DNA of 64,000 bases from an uncultured Pseudomonadota bacterium (GTDB taxonomy: Bacteria; Pseudomonadota; Gammaproteobacteria; CAJXQU01). The notes under the pieces are model-generated. The model ran no database searches. It had not been told where the DNA came from and saw only the letters and a program-made list of their open reading frames with translations. This document shows positions 1 to 11,010 of this stretch, one piece after another. The DNA lies in the NCBI GenBank assembly GCA_913058255.1, contig CAJXQU010000001.1:124001-188000 (forward strand). Direction: 5' to 3'. Position numbers and translations under genes: made by a program. Position 1 is the stretch's first letter. Every line of letters starts with the position of its first letter.

Positions 1-478
1 CATTTAAATAGCTCTGGCCTTCACGCACCCATAACCCATTTCTAGTTTTTAAACTAATCTGGTCATTAATTTCAACGGAGCGACTATAGTTTGCGTATTG
101 TTCAGTAACAGGGACTATGAATTCACCAAGAACCATAGCAATAGCAATAACTATAATTCCAGACTTCATCACAGAAAAAACGATGCGTTGGAAAGAAACA
201 CCAGCATTACGCATGACGACGATTTCATTTTGAGACATCAATGTGCCTAAGCCGATTAAGCTACCAATTAAGCCAGCTAAAGGAAAAAGGTTGTAGGTTA
301 GAGAGGGGATTTTTAAGATAACAAATTTAACGGCATCAAATAGTCCATAGTTACCTTTACCTACGGTGCTTAGTTCTTCTATGAACTCAAAAAATGTAAA
401 AAGCCCGATCAACACCAGCAAGACTATGAATATATTTCCAAGGATTGTTTTTCGAATATACCGATCAAGAATTTTCAT
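1..478 (-). CDS. lptG: LptG, LPS export permease (5' part, cut by window edge)
   Basis: Inner-membrane permease that, with LptF and the LptB2 ATPase, extracts lipopolysaccharide and feeds it to the LptC-A-D bridge. Translating the reverse strand from the ATG at 478 gives MKILDRYIRKTILGNIF, followed by several hydrophobic segments and a stretch resembling the start of the periplasmic domain; this is the LptG N-terminal pattern. About 159 codons are present and the rest lies beyond base 1. The ATG overlaps the lptF stop (ATGA), so the two are translationally coupled as in the usual lptFG operon. Confidence 0.93.
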   Translation of the reverse strand, partial: MKILDRYIRKTILGNIFIVLLVLIGLFTFFEFIEELSTVGKGNYGLFDAVKFVILKIPSLTYNLFPLAGLIGSLIGLGTLMSQNEIVVMRNAGVSFQRIVFSVMKSGIIVIAIAMVLGEFIVPVTEQYANYSRSVEINDQISLKTRNGLWVREGQSYLN

Positions 479-1566
479 TTATTATTGCTCGAAAAATGGC
501 GACGAAAAATAGGAATATAAATAATCGAAAGAATACTGATCAGCATTAGAAAGTGAGGCCACCATAACCCTGGAAAAGCTGATAGCTTCTGTCGATTGAC
601 CATGTCATGAGAAATGTTTAGAAGGTTGTTATAAATAAAAAAAACCAAAATTGCAGAAGTAAATAGTAAAGCGCCTTTTAGATCTCTGGATGATCGCACC
701 GCGAGTATTGCAAAAGCAGATAACAACATAATGGCTATTGGTGTTGATAACCGCCACTGAAGCTCAGTCATTGATACGGAATTACCGGTTTTCCATGTTT
801 GATAAAGTTCTTTGCTTGAAATGCGTGACGAAGGCCGATAAGTCGTATCGTAACCTTCTTGTTCCATTTTCACAGAGTAGCGATGGAATTCTGTGATCGA
901 ATAATCTAACTGGTTTGGAACCCCAATATAGCGTTTCCCGTGTTGAAAAATAACCGATCGTTCGCCGGTTTTTTCATCCGTATGAATACTGGCAGAGTCT
1001 GATGTTAGCACTCCTGTTTTGCCCTGCTCTGTCACTTGAAGAAAAATATTCTCCATATTTTTAGTGTCTTTTTCAAAGTCCTCAACATAAAGAACGCGGT
1101 TGCCACGGCTAAATTCTTTAAAGCTTCCAGCAGTGATCCCGGTAACGTCTGACTCACGATTGGCTTTTTGTTTTAAGACATCAATATTCTTTTCGGCCCA
1201 AGGGAAGACAAACATGGTTAGTAATAAGGCTAACAGTGCAAACATACCTGATAGCTTTAGTATTGTAGAGAAGAAGAACTTGTTGCCCAAACCGGCTGAA
1301 GATATAGCGATCAGCTCGCTATCTTTTTGAAATCGTCCTAAAGCCATAAATAATGAAAGGTATAAGCACAAAGGAATAATTAAGGATAAAGAGGTGACGA
1401 GTTTTAGCGTCAACATTTGATAAACAATTTCGGCGGTCATCTTACCTGCCGCAACATCGCCAAGGTAGCGTACGAACCTCAAGCTAATGACGATCAGAAT
1501 CAACACCAAAAAAATGGCGAAAAAATTCTGTAGAATTTCTTTATATAGATAGCGTTTTAGAATCAA
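475..1566 (-). CDS. lptF: LptF, LPS export permease
   Basis: Partner permease of LptG in the LptB2FG transporter of the inner membrane. The 363-residue product has the family layout: membrane helices at about 15-35, 55-80 and 100-120, a periplasmic beta-jellyroll-like region (about 125-265), then three C-terminal helices. Length fits the family (about 366). The start is TTG, giving a protein that opens L-I-L-K-R-Y like LptF homologues; no in-frame ATG lies nearby. It is divergent from pepA with a 99-bp gap, as in E. coli, and ends in a 4-bp overlap with lptG. Confidence 0.93.
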   Translation of the reverse strand: MILKRYLYKEILQNFFAIFLVLILIVISLRFVRYLGDVAAGKMTAEIVYQMLTLKLVTSLSLIIPLCLYLSLFMALGRFQKDSELIAISSAGLGNKFFFSTILKLSGMFALLALLLTMFVFPWAEKNIDVLKQKANRESDVTGITAGSFKEFSRGNRVLYVEDFEKDTKNMENIFLQVTEQGKTGVLTSDSASIHTDEKTGERSVIFQHGKRYIGVPNQLDYSITEFHRYSVKMEQEGYDTTYRPSSRISSKELYQTWKTGNSVSMTELQWRLSTPIAIMLLSAFAILAVRSSRDLKGALLFTSAILVFFIYNNLLNISHDMVNRQKLSAFPGLWWPHFLMLISILSIIYIPIFRRHFSSNNK

Positions 1567-1665
1567 AATTAAAAAATAGATCTCTGATTATGCCAAGCCA
1601 CTGGTCAGCACTGTGTTAAACCAATAAAATCACGAGTTGGTAAACGAAAATTATTAGGAACCCTT

Positions 1666-3168
1666 ATGAAATTTAACGTAAAAACCTTCAACCCGAAAAC
1701 TCACCAAACTGGATGTATTATCGCAGGGGTCTACTTAAATGACCATAAGGCGAGTCAGTTATCAACAACGGCCGAAAAAATCAATGATGCAAGCAATGGT
1801 CTGATTTTGGAGATTCTCAAGTCCGGTGATCAACAAGGCAAGCTTGGTCAGACCCTCGTCTTACATAAGGTTCCTGGTATTAAGGCTGATCGAGTCATAC
1901 TGGTAGGCTGTGGTGGAAAAGATAAATTAGAGACTGCGGGCTATTTCAAAGTGGTTCAGGCTGCATTTTCAGCGCTCAAACAATCGGAATCCAAAGACGC
2001 AGCATGCAGCTTAGCTGAAATTGAGGTGGCAAACCGCGATCTGGATTGGCGTATACAACATGCTGTAAGAACGGCTGGTGAAGTGTTTTACACGTTTGAT
2101 CAATTAAAAAGCGGTAAAAAAATAAAACAGTCTGTTACATCAATCACGATGACGGTAGGAACGAAGGCTGAAGTTACAAAAGGTTCAGCAGCAACGAAAC
2201 GCGGTGAAGCGATCATCAACGGTATGCAACTTAGCCGTGATTTAGCTAACCTACCAGGTAATTATTGCACACCAAGCTATATCGCTGATCAGGGGAAAGG
2301 CTTGGCGAAGAAGTTCAAATCTATCAACGCGACGGTTTTATCAGAAGCACAGATGGAAAAGTTGGGCATGGGCTCTTTACTCTCGGTATCTCGAGGCAGC
2401 GCAGAACCTGCTAAGTTGCTCGTGTTGAAATACGAAGGTGATAAAAAGTCTGCTAATCAAAAACCATACGTGCTGGTTGGAAAAGGTGTCACCTTTGATA
2501 CGGGTGGTATTTCCTTGAAATCAGGCGGCGGCATGGATGAAATGAAATACGACATGTGTGGTGCGGCCAGCGTGATAGGAACCATTGCAGCCGTTGCTGA
2601 AATGGGCTTGCCGATCAACTTGAACGTAATCGTGCCGACAGTAGAAAATATGCCGGGCAGCAAAGCAACTAAACCGGGTGATATTGTCACCAGTATGTCT
2701 GGTCAAACAATCGAGGTTTTAAATACCGATGCCGAAGGCCGTTTGATTTTATGTGATGCTCTAACCTACGCGGAGCGTTTTAAACCACAAGCGGTTATCG
2801 ACGTTGCAACATTAACGGGTGCCTGTGTGGTTGCCTTGGGTAAGGTTGCGACAGGATTGATCAGTAATAATGATGGGCTAGTTTCTGATCTGCTGGCGGC
2901 AGGTGAAACAACGCATGATCGCGCATGGCAAATGCCGTTGTTCGATGAGTATCAACCTTTGCTAGATAGTAACTTCGCAGATATTGCTAATATTGGTGGA
3001 CGTGATGGTGGCATGATCACCGCGGGTTGTTTCTTATCGCGATTCACTAAAAAATATAACTGGGCACATTTAGATATTGCTGGAACAGCGTGGCACTCCG
3101 GCAAAAACAAAGGAGCGACAGGTCGCCCCGTTTCAATGCTGGTTCAATATCTTATGGATAGATGCTAA
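1666..3168 (+). CDS. pepA: PepA, leucyl aminopeptidase (M17)
   Basis: Cytosolic di-metal aminopeptidase that removes N-terminal residues. In E. coli the same protein also binds DNA in Xer recombination and carAB control. Length 500, close to the family's 503. The metal and catalytic residues are visible: K273 and D278 in VGKGVTFDTGG, D296, and D355, E357 and R359 in NTDAEGRL. A ribosome site (TAGGAA) precedes the ATG. It starts a run with holC and valS on the same strand, the usual gammaproteobacterial order. Confidence 0.97.
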   Translation: MKFNVKTFNPKTHQTGCIIAGVYLNDHKASQLSTTAEKINDASNGLILEILKSGDQQGKLGQTLVLHKVPGIKADRVILVGCGGKDKLETAGYFKVVQAAFSALKQSESKDAACSLAEIEVANRDLDWRIQHAVRTAGEVFYTFDQLKSGKKIKQSVTSITMTVGTKAEVTKGSAATKRGEAIINGMQLSRDLANLPGNYCTPSYIADQGKGLAKKFKSINATVLSEAQMEKLGMGSLLSVSRGSAEPAKLLVLKYEGDKKSANQKPYVLVGKGVTFDTGGISLKSGGGMDEMKYDMCGAASVIGTIAAVAEMGLPINLNVIVPTVENMPGSKATKPGDIVTSMSGQTIEVLNTDAEGRLILCDALTYAERFKPQAVIDVATLTGACVVALGKVATGLISNNDGLVSDLLAAGETTHDRAWQMPLFDEYQPLLDSNFADIANIGGRDGGMITAGCFLSRFTKKYNWAHLDIAGTAWHSGKNKGATGRPVSMLVQYLMDRC

Positions 3169-3179
3169 GGATTTATTAA

Positions 3180-3611
3180 GTGACGAGAGTCGATTTTTAT
3201 ATACTGCCGGAAACAGCTAAGCGAACCCGTGATCACGTATTATGCTCGCTAACAGGCAAGGCTTGGAAGCAAGGAAAGAAAGTATATATTCATGCTGAAT
3301 CAGCGGATCGAGCTACGGCTCTGGACAATTTATTGTGGACATTTAGCGACACTAGCTTTTTGCCACATGGACAAATTGATCAGACGGATCTCGAAAAAAC
3401 ACCGGTTTTAATTGGACATGTAGATCCACCGACGGATCTACATGATATTATGATCAATATGACGGGCTCCGTACCTCTCTTTTTTGCTCGTTTCGATCGA
3501 TTGATCGAAATTGTTGATCAAGCTTCTGCTGATCGAGATCAAGCTAGAGAGCGATATCGGTTTTATAAAGAACGTGGATACACATTGAATACCTACAACT
3601 TGGATACGTAG
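3180..3611 (+). CDS. holC: HolC, DNA polymerase III chi subunit
   Basis: Chi subunit of the clamp loader; it links the replisome to SSB through the psi subunit. The 143-residue product begins [10 protein letters not shown] and contains the conserved run near residue 40 about batch loss of cofactors ([20 protein letters not shown]) and the IGHVDPP segment typical of chi. Start is GTG 11 bases after the pepA stop, with AAGG upstream. The neighbours pepA and valS are the standard context. Confidence 0.93.
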   Translation: MTRVDFYILPETAKRTRDHVLCSLTGKAWKQGKKVYIHAESADRATALDNLLWTFSDTSFLPHGQIDQTDLEKTPVLIGHVDPPTDLHDIMINMTGSVPLFFARFDRLIEIVDQASADRDQARERYRFYKERGYTLNTYNLDT

Positions 3612-3612
3612 C

Positions 3613-6600
3613 GTGGCAGAAGACGAGAATAAAAACACAGGAGTTTCGACCTTAGCCGGCGCTATAAAATCATTAGAAGATCTGCTCGATCAAAATAATG
3701 AATTATTGGATCGGATTGATGTTGATAAACAAGACGATCCTGATGTGTTCAACGATGAGCGTACGCCAGAAGAAGCGATACAAGAGTTACCAACATTGAT
3801 CGACGTTGTTGAGCCAAGACCGCAAGATACTCGGAAAATCAATGTGGTCAGAAGCGCTCCAAGACCGATGAATATCGACATGCCTCAAGAAATGAAGGAC
3901 ATACTCTCACCAAATCTAGAAGATATTATTTATGGCGAGATACGAAAAGCGACGAGTAACGTGCAGAACGCCATACTGAAAGAAGTTAATTCACAGTTGG
4001 AAATGACGCTGCAAACATTGAATCAGGTCGATGGTGTTAATTTAGATAAATTGAGTTTGAATATTCCCGTCACGACAGAACAAACAATTGATCAAAACGA
4101 GTCGTCTGAAAAAATAATAATGACAGAAAACTCGCAAGAACAACGTATTAATAGAGCTGTTGAGACGGAAAAGAATGATGCTGTGTCTGCTATATCCGCC
4201 GCTGTTGCTCGCAGTGTCGAGAGTCGACAAGTAAATAACTCTCTCAGCACAAGCCCGAAGAACATAGACCAACCGAAACAGGAATTAACACAAGTAATGT
4301 CGACCGACCCCAAAACAATGGAAAAAACCTACGATCCTCATGCCATCGAACAACGTTGGTATCATCAGTGGGAAGATAAAGAATATTTCAAAGCCAGTGG
4401 TGAAGGCGAGCCTTATTGCATTATGTTACCACCTCCTAATGTGACGGGTAGTTTGCACATGGGGCATGCATTTCAAGATACCTTGATGGATATTTTGACT
4501 CGTTATCACCGGATGAAAGGTAAGAACACATTGTGGCAGTGCGGTACCGATCACGCGGGTATCGCGACACAGATGGTGGTCGAAAGACAGCTGAACGAAA
4601 AAGGTCAAAATCGACATGATCTTGGTCGAGAAGCATTTACCGATGAAATTTGGAAGTGGAAAGAAGAGTCAGGCGATAATATCACCCGACAATTACGTCG
4701 TATGGGAACATCGATGGATTGGAGTCGCGAACGATTCACCCTCGATGATGGTTTATCCGATGCCGTCGGTGAAGTTTTCGTTAAGCTCTACGAAGAAGGT
4801 CTTATTTATCGTGGTAAACGTTTAGTCAATTGGGATCCTGTTTTACACACCGCAATTTCTGATCTAGAAGTTGTTTCTGAAGAAGAGAATGGTCATCTCT
4901 GGCATCTTAAATATCCTATCGTCAATCAAACCTGTACAGAAGAGTTTGTTATTGTTGCAACGACTCGACCTGAAACTTTGTTGGGTGATGCCGCGGTTGC
5001 GGTTCATCCTGAAGATGAACGTTATAAGCACTTGATTGGTTCAAAAATCAAACTGCCATTAACCGAGCGAACGATTCCTGTTATTGGTGATGATTATGTT
5101 GATCAGGAGTTCGGCTCTGGTTGTGTGAAGATTACCCCTGCTCATGATTTTAATGATTACGAAATGGGACAGCGACATGATCTGCCATTGATGAATATTC
5201 TGACCATCGATGCTGCTTTGAATGATGAATGCCCTGCCGCTTATCAGGGAATGGATCGATATGAGGCACGGAAAAAAATCGTTGCAGATCTTGAAGCATT
5301 AGGACTGATCGACAAAATTGAAGATCATAAACACATGGTTCCTCGTGGTGATCGGTCACAGGCTGTGGTCGAGCCATATCTCACCGATCAATGGTATGTG
5401 AAAACAGCTCCTCTAGCGAAACCCGCCATAGAAGCTGTTGAAAATGGTGATATTAACTTCGTGCCTGAAAACTGGTCGAAGACCTATTTTGAATGGATGC
5501 GAAATATTGAAGACTGGTGCATCTCTCGACAGTTATGGTGGGGGCATCGAATCCCTGCTTGGCATGATCAGGAAAGTGGCGAAATCTATGTAGGCATCAC
5601 AGAAGCAGAAGTTCGAGAGAAGCATGACTTAGGTCCAGACATTGTTTTGAAACAAGATCCGGATGTTTTAGATACCTGGTTCTCCTCTGCCCTCTGGCCT
5701 TTCTCAACGCTAGGTTGGCCAGAAAAAACAAAAGAGTTAGAGACGTTTTATCCTACCAGCGTGCTAGTGACAGGTTTTGACATCATTTTCTTCTGGGTAG
5801 CTAGAATGATTATGATGGGTTTGAAGTTTACTGGAGAAGTGCCTTTTAAAGAGGTTTATATCCATGGTCTTGTTCGTGATGGCGAAGGCCATAAAATGTC
5901 CAAGTCAAAAGGTAATGTGCTTGATCCCATTGATCTGATCGATGGTATTGATCTTGAGTCGCTGGTGAAAAAACGCACAACTAGCTTGATGAAGCCAAAA
6001 GATGCAGCGAAGATCGAAAAAACCACGCGTCAACATTTTCCTGATGGCATCTCCAGTTATGGTACCGATGCACTACGTTTTACCTTTGCATCACAAGCAA
6101 CGCTGGGTCGTGATATCCGCTTTGATCTAGGCCGAATTGACGGCTACAGAAATTTCTGTAATAAGATTTGGAACGCTACCCGATATGTGATGATGACAAC
6201 TGAAGATTATGAAGTGAATCATAATGCTGAAGTTGAGCTAGGTGTCGCGGAACGTTGGATTATTTCACGTTTCCAGCAAACCATCGGTGAAGTTAGTCAG
6301 TATGTTGAAGCGTATCGTTTTGATCTTGCAGCAAAAGCTATCTATGAATTTACATGGGATGAGTACTGTGACTGGTATTTAGAACTATCCAAAGCAACGT
6401 TAAATTCTAAGCGAGCGAGCGAAGAAGCTAAGAACGGTACACGCCAAACCTTACTCGAGATCCTTGAATCGTTATTAAGATTAGCTCATCCATTTATGCC
6501 TTTTATTTCAGAAGAGCTCTGGCAGCGAGTGGCTATAAAGCTTGGTATTGAGACTGGCTCGGTTATGACGCAATCATTTCCAGAAATGGATGAAGGCTTG

Positions 6601-7095
6601 ATTGATGAGAATGTTCTACAAGAAGTAAGCTGGCTGAAAGAGTTTGTTCTGGGTGTTCGACGCATTAGAGCCGAGATGGATATCTCTCCCGGCAAGAAAT
6701 TACGTGTTGTTGTAAATGGTGGTGATGATAACGAAAAAGACTGGTTGCGAGATAATGTTCGATATCTCGTATCGATTGCTCGGCTTGAGTCAGTAGGAGT
6801 TCTCCGGAGCGGTACAGCGCCTGAGTCAGCAACGGCACTGGCAGGAAAAACAACCCTATTGATTCCTTTAGAAGATATCATCGAGCCAGTTGCGGAAAAA
6901 GAACGTTTAACAAAAGAGCTAGAAAAGCTGTCGAAAGAAAGTGAAATCGCAGAGAAAAAACTAGCAAACCCAAGTTTTGTGGAACGCGCGCCGACAGAAG
7001 TTGTCCAAAAAGCGCAAGATCGTCTTGACGAAATCCAAGCAGCAAAGATGAGGCTTGGTGAACAACTAACTCGAATAGAAGGAATGATTAAGTAA
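3613..7095 (+). CDS. valS: ValS, valyl-tRNA synthetase with a 230-residue N-terminal extension
   Basis: Class I synthetase charging tRNA-Val and editing Thr-tRNA-Val. The canonical enzyme begins near residue 229 or 236 ([14 protein letters not shown]) and has HMGH at 282-285, KMSKS at 761-765, an editing domain between them, and a C-terminal coiled-coil arm. The open frame starts much earlier, at a GTG one base after holC, adding about 230 acidic residues with the motif [13 protein letters not shown] and a helical stretch. No stop separates the two parts. Either it is a fusion with the small gene often found between holC and valS, or ValS starts internally at the ATG at 4297, which has only a distant AGGA (4280-4283). 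Total 1160 residues against about 950 for the family. Confidence 0.93.
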   Translation: MAEDENKNTGVSTLAGAIKSLEDLLDQNNELLDRIDVDKQDDPDVFNDERTPEEAIQELPTLIDVVEPRPQDTRKINVVRSAPRPMNIDMPQEMKDILSPNLEDIIYGEIRKATSNVQNAILKEVNSQLEMTLQTLNQVDGVNLDKLSLNIPVTTEQTIDQNESSEKIIMTENSQEQRINRAVETEKNDAVSAISAAVARSVESRQVNNSLSTSPKNIDQPKQELTQVMSTDPKTMEKTYDPHAIEQRWYHQWEDKEYFKASGEGEPYCIMLPPPNVTGSLHMGHAFQDTLMDILTRYHRMKGKNTLWQCGTDHAGIATQMVVERQLNEKGQNRHDLGREAFTDEIWKWKEESGDNITRQLRRMGTSMDWSRERFTLDDGLSDAVGEVFVKLYEEGLIYRGKRLVNWDPVLHTAISDLEVVSEEENGHLWHLKYPIVNQTCTEEFVIVATTRPETLLGDAAVAVHPEDERYKHLIGSKIKLPLTERTIPVIGDDYVDQEFGSGCVKITPAHDFNDYEMGQRHDLPLMNILTIDAALNDECPAAYQGMDRYEARKKIVADLEALGLIDKIEDHKHMVPRGDRSQAVVEPYLTDQWYVKTAPLAKPAIEAVENGDINFVPENWSKTYFEWMRNIEDWCISRQLWWGHRIPAWHDQESGEIYVGITEAEVREKHDLGPDIVLKQDPDVLDTWFSSALWPFSTLGWPEKTKELETFYPTSVLVTGFDIIFFWVARMIMMGLKFTGEVPFKEVYIHGLVRDGEGHKMSKSKGNVLDPIDLIDGIDLESLVKKRTTSLMKPKDAAKIEKTTRQHFPDGISSYGTDALRFTFASQATLGRDIRFDLGRIDGYRNFCNKIWNATRYVMMTTEDYEVNHNAEVELGVAERWIISRFQQTIGEVSQYVEAYRFDLAAKAIYEFTWDEYCDWYLELSKATLNSKRASEEAKNGTRQTLLEILESLLRLAHPFMPFISEELWQRVAIKLGIETGSVMTQSFPEMDEGLIDENVLQEVSWLKEFVLGVRRIRAEMDISPGKKLRVVVNGGDDNEKDWLRDNVRYLVSIARLESVGVLRSGTAPESATALAGKTTLLIPLEDIIEPVAEKERLTKELEKLSKESEIAEKKLANPSFVERAPTEVVQKAQDRLDEIQAAKMRLGEQLTRIEGMIK

Positions 7096-7099
7096 GCAT

Positions 7100-7837
7100 A
7101 TGTTTGCACATTTTAAAGAAGATATAGCCTGCGTTTTTGATCGAGATCCAGCGGCACGCTCAACATTTGAAGTCATTATAGCCTACCCTGGCCTACATGC
7201 CGTTTTGTTTCACCGAGTAAGCCATGCTTTGTGGAATAATAATTTTTATTGGTTAGCTCGATTTTTATCGCATATAGCGCGCTGGTTGACTGGTATAGAA
7301 ATTCATCCTGGGGCGACTATTGGTCGACGGTTTTTTATTGATCATGGCATGGGGGTTGTTATCGGAGAAACAGCCACTATCGGAGATGATTGCACGCTTT
7401 ATCATGGCGTCACACTTGGCGGGACCACTTGGAACAAAGGCAAAAGACACCCAACATTGAAAAATGGTGTGGTGATTGGTGCTGGTGCAAAAGTTTTAGG
7501 GCCAATCACTTTATATGACTGTGCAAGAGTGGGTTCAAACTCCGTCGTTGTTAAAGATGTTCCTGAAGGCGCAACGGTGGTTGGTGTACCTGGGCAGTTG
7601 ATTGTGCAAAAAGATGAACAGGAAGAAAAGCGCGAAGAGATGGCAGATAAAATTGGTTTCGAGGCTTATGGTGAAACTAAAGATATGCCCGATCCTGTGT
7701 CCAATGCACTCGGCGCGATGCTTGATCATATACATAATCTTGAAAGTGAAATTCAAGACATGCGCGATAATATATATAATAAAGGCAGTGCCGATGCATG
7801 GCAGATAGAAAAACCAAAAAAAGACAGTTCGGATTAA
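7100..7837 (+). CDS. cysE: CysE/EpsC-type serine O-acetyltransferase
   Basis: Makes O-acetylserine from serine and acetyl-CoA, the first step of cysteine synthesis. The 245-residue protein has an N-terminal helical region ([18 protein letters not shown]) then a left-handed beta-helix of hexapeptide repeats ([31 protein letters not shown]). The last 70 residues are polar and unlike the catalytic part. It follows valS by 4 bp and lies just upstream of iscR, so cysteine supply sits next to the Fe-S cluster genes that consume it. Confidence 0.93.
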   Translation: MFAHFKEDIACVFDRDPAARSTFEVIIAYPGLHAVLFHRVSHALWNNNFYWLARFLSHIARWLTGIEIHPGATIGRRFFIDHGMGVVIGETATIGDDCTLYHGVTLGGTTWNKGKRHPTLKNGVVIGAGAKVLGPITLYDCARVGSNSVVVKDVPEGATVVGVPGQLIVQKDEQEEKREEMADKIGFEAYGETKDMPDPVSNALGAMLDHIHNLESEIQDMRDNIYNKGSADAWQIEKPKKDSSD

Positions 7838-7930
7838 TCCATCACAGGAACATGAGTATCTTCGCTCCACCCAGCTCAGATTGATACCCAAGTGGTATTA
7901 GAATGAAAGCTGACTTCATCAAGCCTTATA

Positions 7931-7963
7931 ATACTTGAGTATTTTACTAAGGTATGTAATAGT
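7931..7963 (+). promoter_or_regulatory. IscR type 1 operator over the suf promoter
   Basis: The 25 bases at 7931-7955 run ATACTTGAGTA, TTTTA, CTAAGGTAT and match the known IscR type 1 pattern (ATASYTGACT...AGTCRRSTAT) at most positions. TTGAGT at 7935-7940 can serve as a -35 box and TAATAG at 7957-7962 as a -10 box with a 16-bp spacer, so bound IscR would block polymerase. The site is 34 bp before the iscR ATG. Auto-repression by holo-IscR is the expected mode. Confidence 0.8.
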
Positions 7964-7996
7964 AAATCACTCACGTATTACTAATCGGTTTATTTT

Positions 7997-8470
7997 ATGA
8001 GATTAACAACTAAAGGTCGCTATGCAGTCACCGCGATGTTAGATCTTGCATTACATGAAGAACAAGGACCGATCGCACTTGCTGAGATTTCAGTAAGGCA
8101 AGGTATATCCCTCTCTTATCTAGAGCAGTTATTTTCACGATTAAGAAGAGAAGGATTAGTTAGTAGTACTCGTGGCCCAGGTGGAGGTTATAAACTTGGA
8201 AAACATATTCGCGAAATCACCATTGCTAATGTAATACAGGCAGTTGATGAAAGTGTTGACGCCACAAAGTGTGGGGGAGAGAAGAACTGTCAAGGTGAGC
8301 ATCGTTGCTTAACACATGAATTATGGGAAGATCTTAGCGGTGAAATATTTGGGTTTCTAAATGGTATTTCCCTAGGCGATCTTGTGAACCGAAAAAATGT
8401 GAAAGAAGTATCTCTGCGACAAGAAAGTCAGATCATCGAAACGACCCTATTAAGACAAGAGGTAGGCTAA
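7997..8470 (+). CDS. iscR: IscR, [2Fe-2S] Rrf2-family regulator
   Basis: Senses Fe-S status and controls cluster assembly genes. The 157-residue protein has the winged helix at 1-80 ([20 protein letters not shown]) and the cluster ligands C92, C98, C104 and H107, at exactly the E. coli positions. A C-terminal tail extends past the cluster site. It is the first gene of the suf operon and has an IscR site in front. SufR is absent, so an isc-type regulator governs a suf-type machine here. Confidence 0.96.
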   Translation: MRLTTKGRYAVTAMLDLALHEEQGPIALAEISVRQGISLSYLEQLFSRLRREGLVSSTRGPGGGYKLGKHIREITIANVIQAVDESVDATKCGGEKNCQGEHRCLTHELWEDLSGEIFGFLNGISLGDLVNRKNVKEVSLRQESQIIETTLLRQEVG

Positions 8471-8791
8471 ATGACCTTAACAGAAAACGCTGCAAAGCAT
8501 GTTAGACAATTTATTGATGCAAAAGATGATGCAACTGCATTACGTGTGAGTATTAAAACAACGGGCTGTTCAGGTTATGCCTATGTTGTGGATACAACGG
8601 ATCAAATAAATGAAAACGATCAGACGTTTGAATCCCTCGGTATTCAGATCGTGGTTGAAGAAAGCAACCTTGAATTCCTAAAAGGTACAGAGTTGGATTA
8701 TGTGAAAGAAGAAATGAAAGAAGGTTTTAAATTTAATAATCCTAATGTAGCTGAAACATGTGGCTGTGGCGAAAGCTTCACCGTAGAGTAA
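8471..8791 (+). CDS. sufA: SufA/IscA-type Fe-S carrier
   Basis: A-type carrier passing assembled clusters to apo-proteins. The 106-residue protein has the three conserved cysteines C33 (TTGCSGYAY), C97 and C99 (CGCGESFTV near the C-terminus). The ATG follows the iscR stop directly. The position in front of sufB supports SufA, though sequence alone does not separate SufA from IscA. Confidence 0.92.
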   Translation: MTLTENAAKHVRQFIDAKDDATALRVSIKTTGCSGYAYVVDTTDQINENDQTFESLGIQIVVEESNLEFLKGTELDYVKEEMKEGFKFNNPNVAETCGCGESFTVE

Positions 8792-8797
8792 AAATAA

Positions 8798-10246
8798 ATG
8801 AGCACAAACCCCGAAGAATTCGACTCCATCGCAGGTAAGGAATACAAGGCAGGCTTCGTAACGGATGTAGAAACAGACACTGTTCCTCCAGGCTTGAATG
8901 AAGATGTGATTCGCCTGATCTCTGCAAAAAAAGAAGAGCCAGAATGGTTGTTGGAGTGGCGCTTAAAAGCTTATCAACATTGGCTAACGTTGGAAGAACC
9001 TACTTGGCCCAATGTCCACTATCCTCCCGTTGATTTCCAAGCGAGCTCATATTACTCAGCACCGAAATCAAAAGAAGATGCTCCAAAGAGTCTTGATGAA
9101 GTTGATCCTAAATTATTGGAAACGTATGAAAAATTAGGTATTCCACTACGTGAGCACGCAAAGCTAGCCGGTGTTGCAGTCGATGCTGTTTTTGATAGTG
9201 TTTCTGTGGCGACGACGTTTAAGAAAAAGTTATCTGATGTAGGCGTTATTTTTGGCTCGTTTTCAGATGCAGTAAAAAATCACCCTGAACTCGTGAAGAA
9301 ATATCTTGGTACGGTTGTACCAATCACAGATAACTTCTATGCAGCATTGAATTCTGCTGTCTTTACGGATGGATCATTCTGTTATATCCCGAAAGGTGTG
9401 CGCTGCCCAATGGAGCTATCAACCTACTTCCGGATCAACGCATCGAATACAGGACAATTTGAGCGCACATTAATAGTGGCTGATGAAGGTAGTCATGTGA
9501 GCTACCTTGAAGGTTGTACTGCTCCAATGCGTGATGAAAACCAATTGCATGCGGCCGTTGTGGAGCTTGTTGCTTTAGATGATTCGGAGATCAAATATTC
9601 GACGGTACAAAACTGGTACCCGGGTGATGAAAATGGTGTCGGAGGAATATACAACTTTGTTACCAAGCGAGCAGATTGTCGAGGTAAAAATTCAAAAGTT
9701 TCTTGGACACAGGTAGAAACGGGTTCGGCGATAACGTGGAAGTATCCAAGTTGTATCTTGAAAGGTGAAAACTCCGTTGGTGAGTTTTATTCAGTCGCAT
9801 TGACGAATAATTATCAACAAGCAGATACCGGAACGAAGATGATTCACTTGGGTAAAAATACGCGTAGTACCATTATCTCTAAAGGTATTTCTGCCGGACG
9901 TGCGCAAAATTCGTATAGAGGATTAGTGAAAATCACAAAGGGTGCAGAAGGTTCGCGTAATTTTACTCAGTGTGATTCTTTATTGATCGGTGATAAATGT
10001 GGAGCACATACCTTCCCCTATATCGAAGTAAAAAATCAGTCTGCTCAAGTTGAACATGAGGCATCCACTTCTAAAATAGATGAAGATCAACTTTTCTATT
10101 GTAGGCAACGTGGGATCTCAGAAGAAGATGCGGTCAATATGATCGTGAATGGATTTTGTAAAGAAGTCTTTAAAGAACTACCGATGGAGTTTGCAGTGGA
10201 AGCACAGAAACTTTTAGCGGTCAGTCTTGAAGGTGCGGTTGGTTAA
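8798..10246 (+). CDS. sufB: SufB, Fe-S scaffold subunit
   Basis: Core scaffold of the SufBC2D complex on which clusters are built in the cytosol. The 482-residue product is close to family length (about 480-495). It carries the strongly conserved blocks [16 protein letters not shown] at about 210-220, [11 protein letters not shown] near 405 and the C-terminal [19 protein letters not shown] start codon 6 bp after sufA and the following sufC support one transcription unit. Confidence 0.97.
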   Translation: MSTNPEEFDSIAGKEYKAGFVTDVETDTVPPGLNEDVIRLISAKKEEPEWLLEWRLKAYQHWLTLEEPTWPNVHYPPVDFQASSYYSAPKSKEDAPKSLDEVDPKLLETYEKLGIPLREHAKLAGVAVDAVFDSVSVATTFKKKLSDVGVIFGSFSDAVKNHPELVKKYLGTVVPITDNFYAALNSAVFTDGSFCYIPKGVRCPMELSTYFRINASNTGQFERTLIVADEGSHVSYLEGCTAPMRDENQLHAAVVELVALDDSEIKYSTVQNWYPGDENGVGGIYNFVTKRADCRGKNSKVSWTQVETGSAITWKYPSCILKGENSVGEFYSVALTNNYQQADTGTKMIHLGKNTRSTIISKGISAGRAQNSYRGLVKITKGAEGSRNFTQCDSLLIGDKCGAHTFPYIEVKNQSAQVEHEASTSKIDEDQLFYCRQRGISEEDAVNMIVNGFCKEVFKELPMEFAVEAQKLLAVSLEGAVG

Positions 10247-10260
10247 CCAGGAAAAAAAGA

Positions 10261-11010
10261 ATGCTTAATATTTCAAACTTACATGTCAAAGTAGAAGACA
10301 AAGAAATACTCAAAGGAATAAACCTAAAAGTTAATGCAGGTGAAGTCCACGCAATTATGGGACCTAACGGCTCAGGTAAAAGTACGCTTTCACATGTATT
10401 AAGTGGCCGTAGTGGTTACGAAGTTACTGAAGGTACAGTAGATTTCTTAGATAATAATTTACTGGAGTTAAGCCCGGAAGAAAGAGCACACTTAGGTGTC
10501 TTTTTAGCTTTCCAATATCCAGTTGAAATTCCTGGTGTGAACAATGCGTATATGTTGAAAGCAGCATTAAATGCGATCAGAACATATCGTGGAGAAGAAG
10601 AATTGGATGCGATGGATTTCATGGCATTCGTTAAAGATAAAGTTAAGCTGGTTCAGTTAAAAGAAGACCTTCTATCTCGCTCAGTCAACGAAGGATTCTC
10701 TGGCGGTGAGAAGAAACGTAATGAAATTTTTCAAATGGCGGTGCTTGAGCCCAAGTTAGCGATTTTGGATGAAACAGATTCAGGTCTAGATATAGATGCG
10801 CTGAAAATTGTTGCTGATGGGGTCAATGCGCTACGTAGTCCTGAGCGTAGTATGGTGATGATCACACATTATCAACGTCTGCTTGATTATATTGAACCCG
10901 ATTTTGTTCATGTTTTAGTCGATGGAAAGATCATTAAGTCAGGTGATAAAAAGCTCGCATTAGAACTTGAAAAACGTGGTTATGACTGGGTTCGTGAAGA
11001 GGCTGCGTAA
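10261..11010 (+). CDS. sufC: SufC, ABC-type ATPase of Fe-S assembly
   Basis: Cytosolic ATPase that drives the conformational change of SufBC2D. The 249 residues show Walker A GPNGSGKST (34-42), the SufC-type signature (NEGFSGGEKKRNEI) and Walker B AILDETDSGLDIDALK. No membrane segments, as expected. The final base of its TAA is shared with the sufD ATG (TAATG), showing coupling. Confidence 0.97.
   Translation: MLNISNLHVKVEDKEILKGINLKVNAGEVHAIMGPNGSGKSTLSHVLSGRSGYEVTEGTVDFLDNNLLELSPEERAHLGVFLAFQYPVEIPGVNNAYMLKAALNAIRTYRGEEELDAMDFMAFVKDKVKLVQLKEDLLSRSVNEGFSGGEKKRNEIFQMAVLEPKLAILDETDSGLDIDALKIVADGVNALRSPERSMVMITHYQRLLDYIEPDFVHVLVDGKIIKSGDKKLALELEKRGYDWVREEAA

Noticed and set aside
6486..7109. 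207-residue minus-strand frame opposite valS
   Set aside because: Serine/arginine-rich with no family features and lies wholly over a conserved gene.
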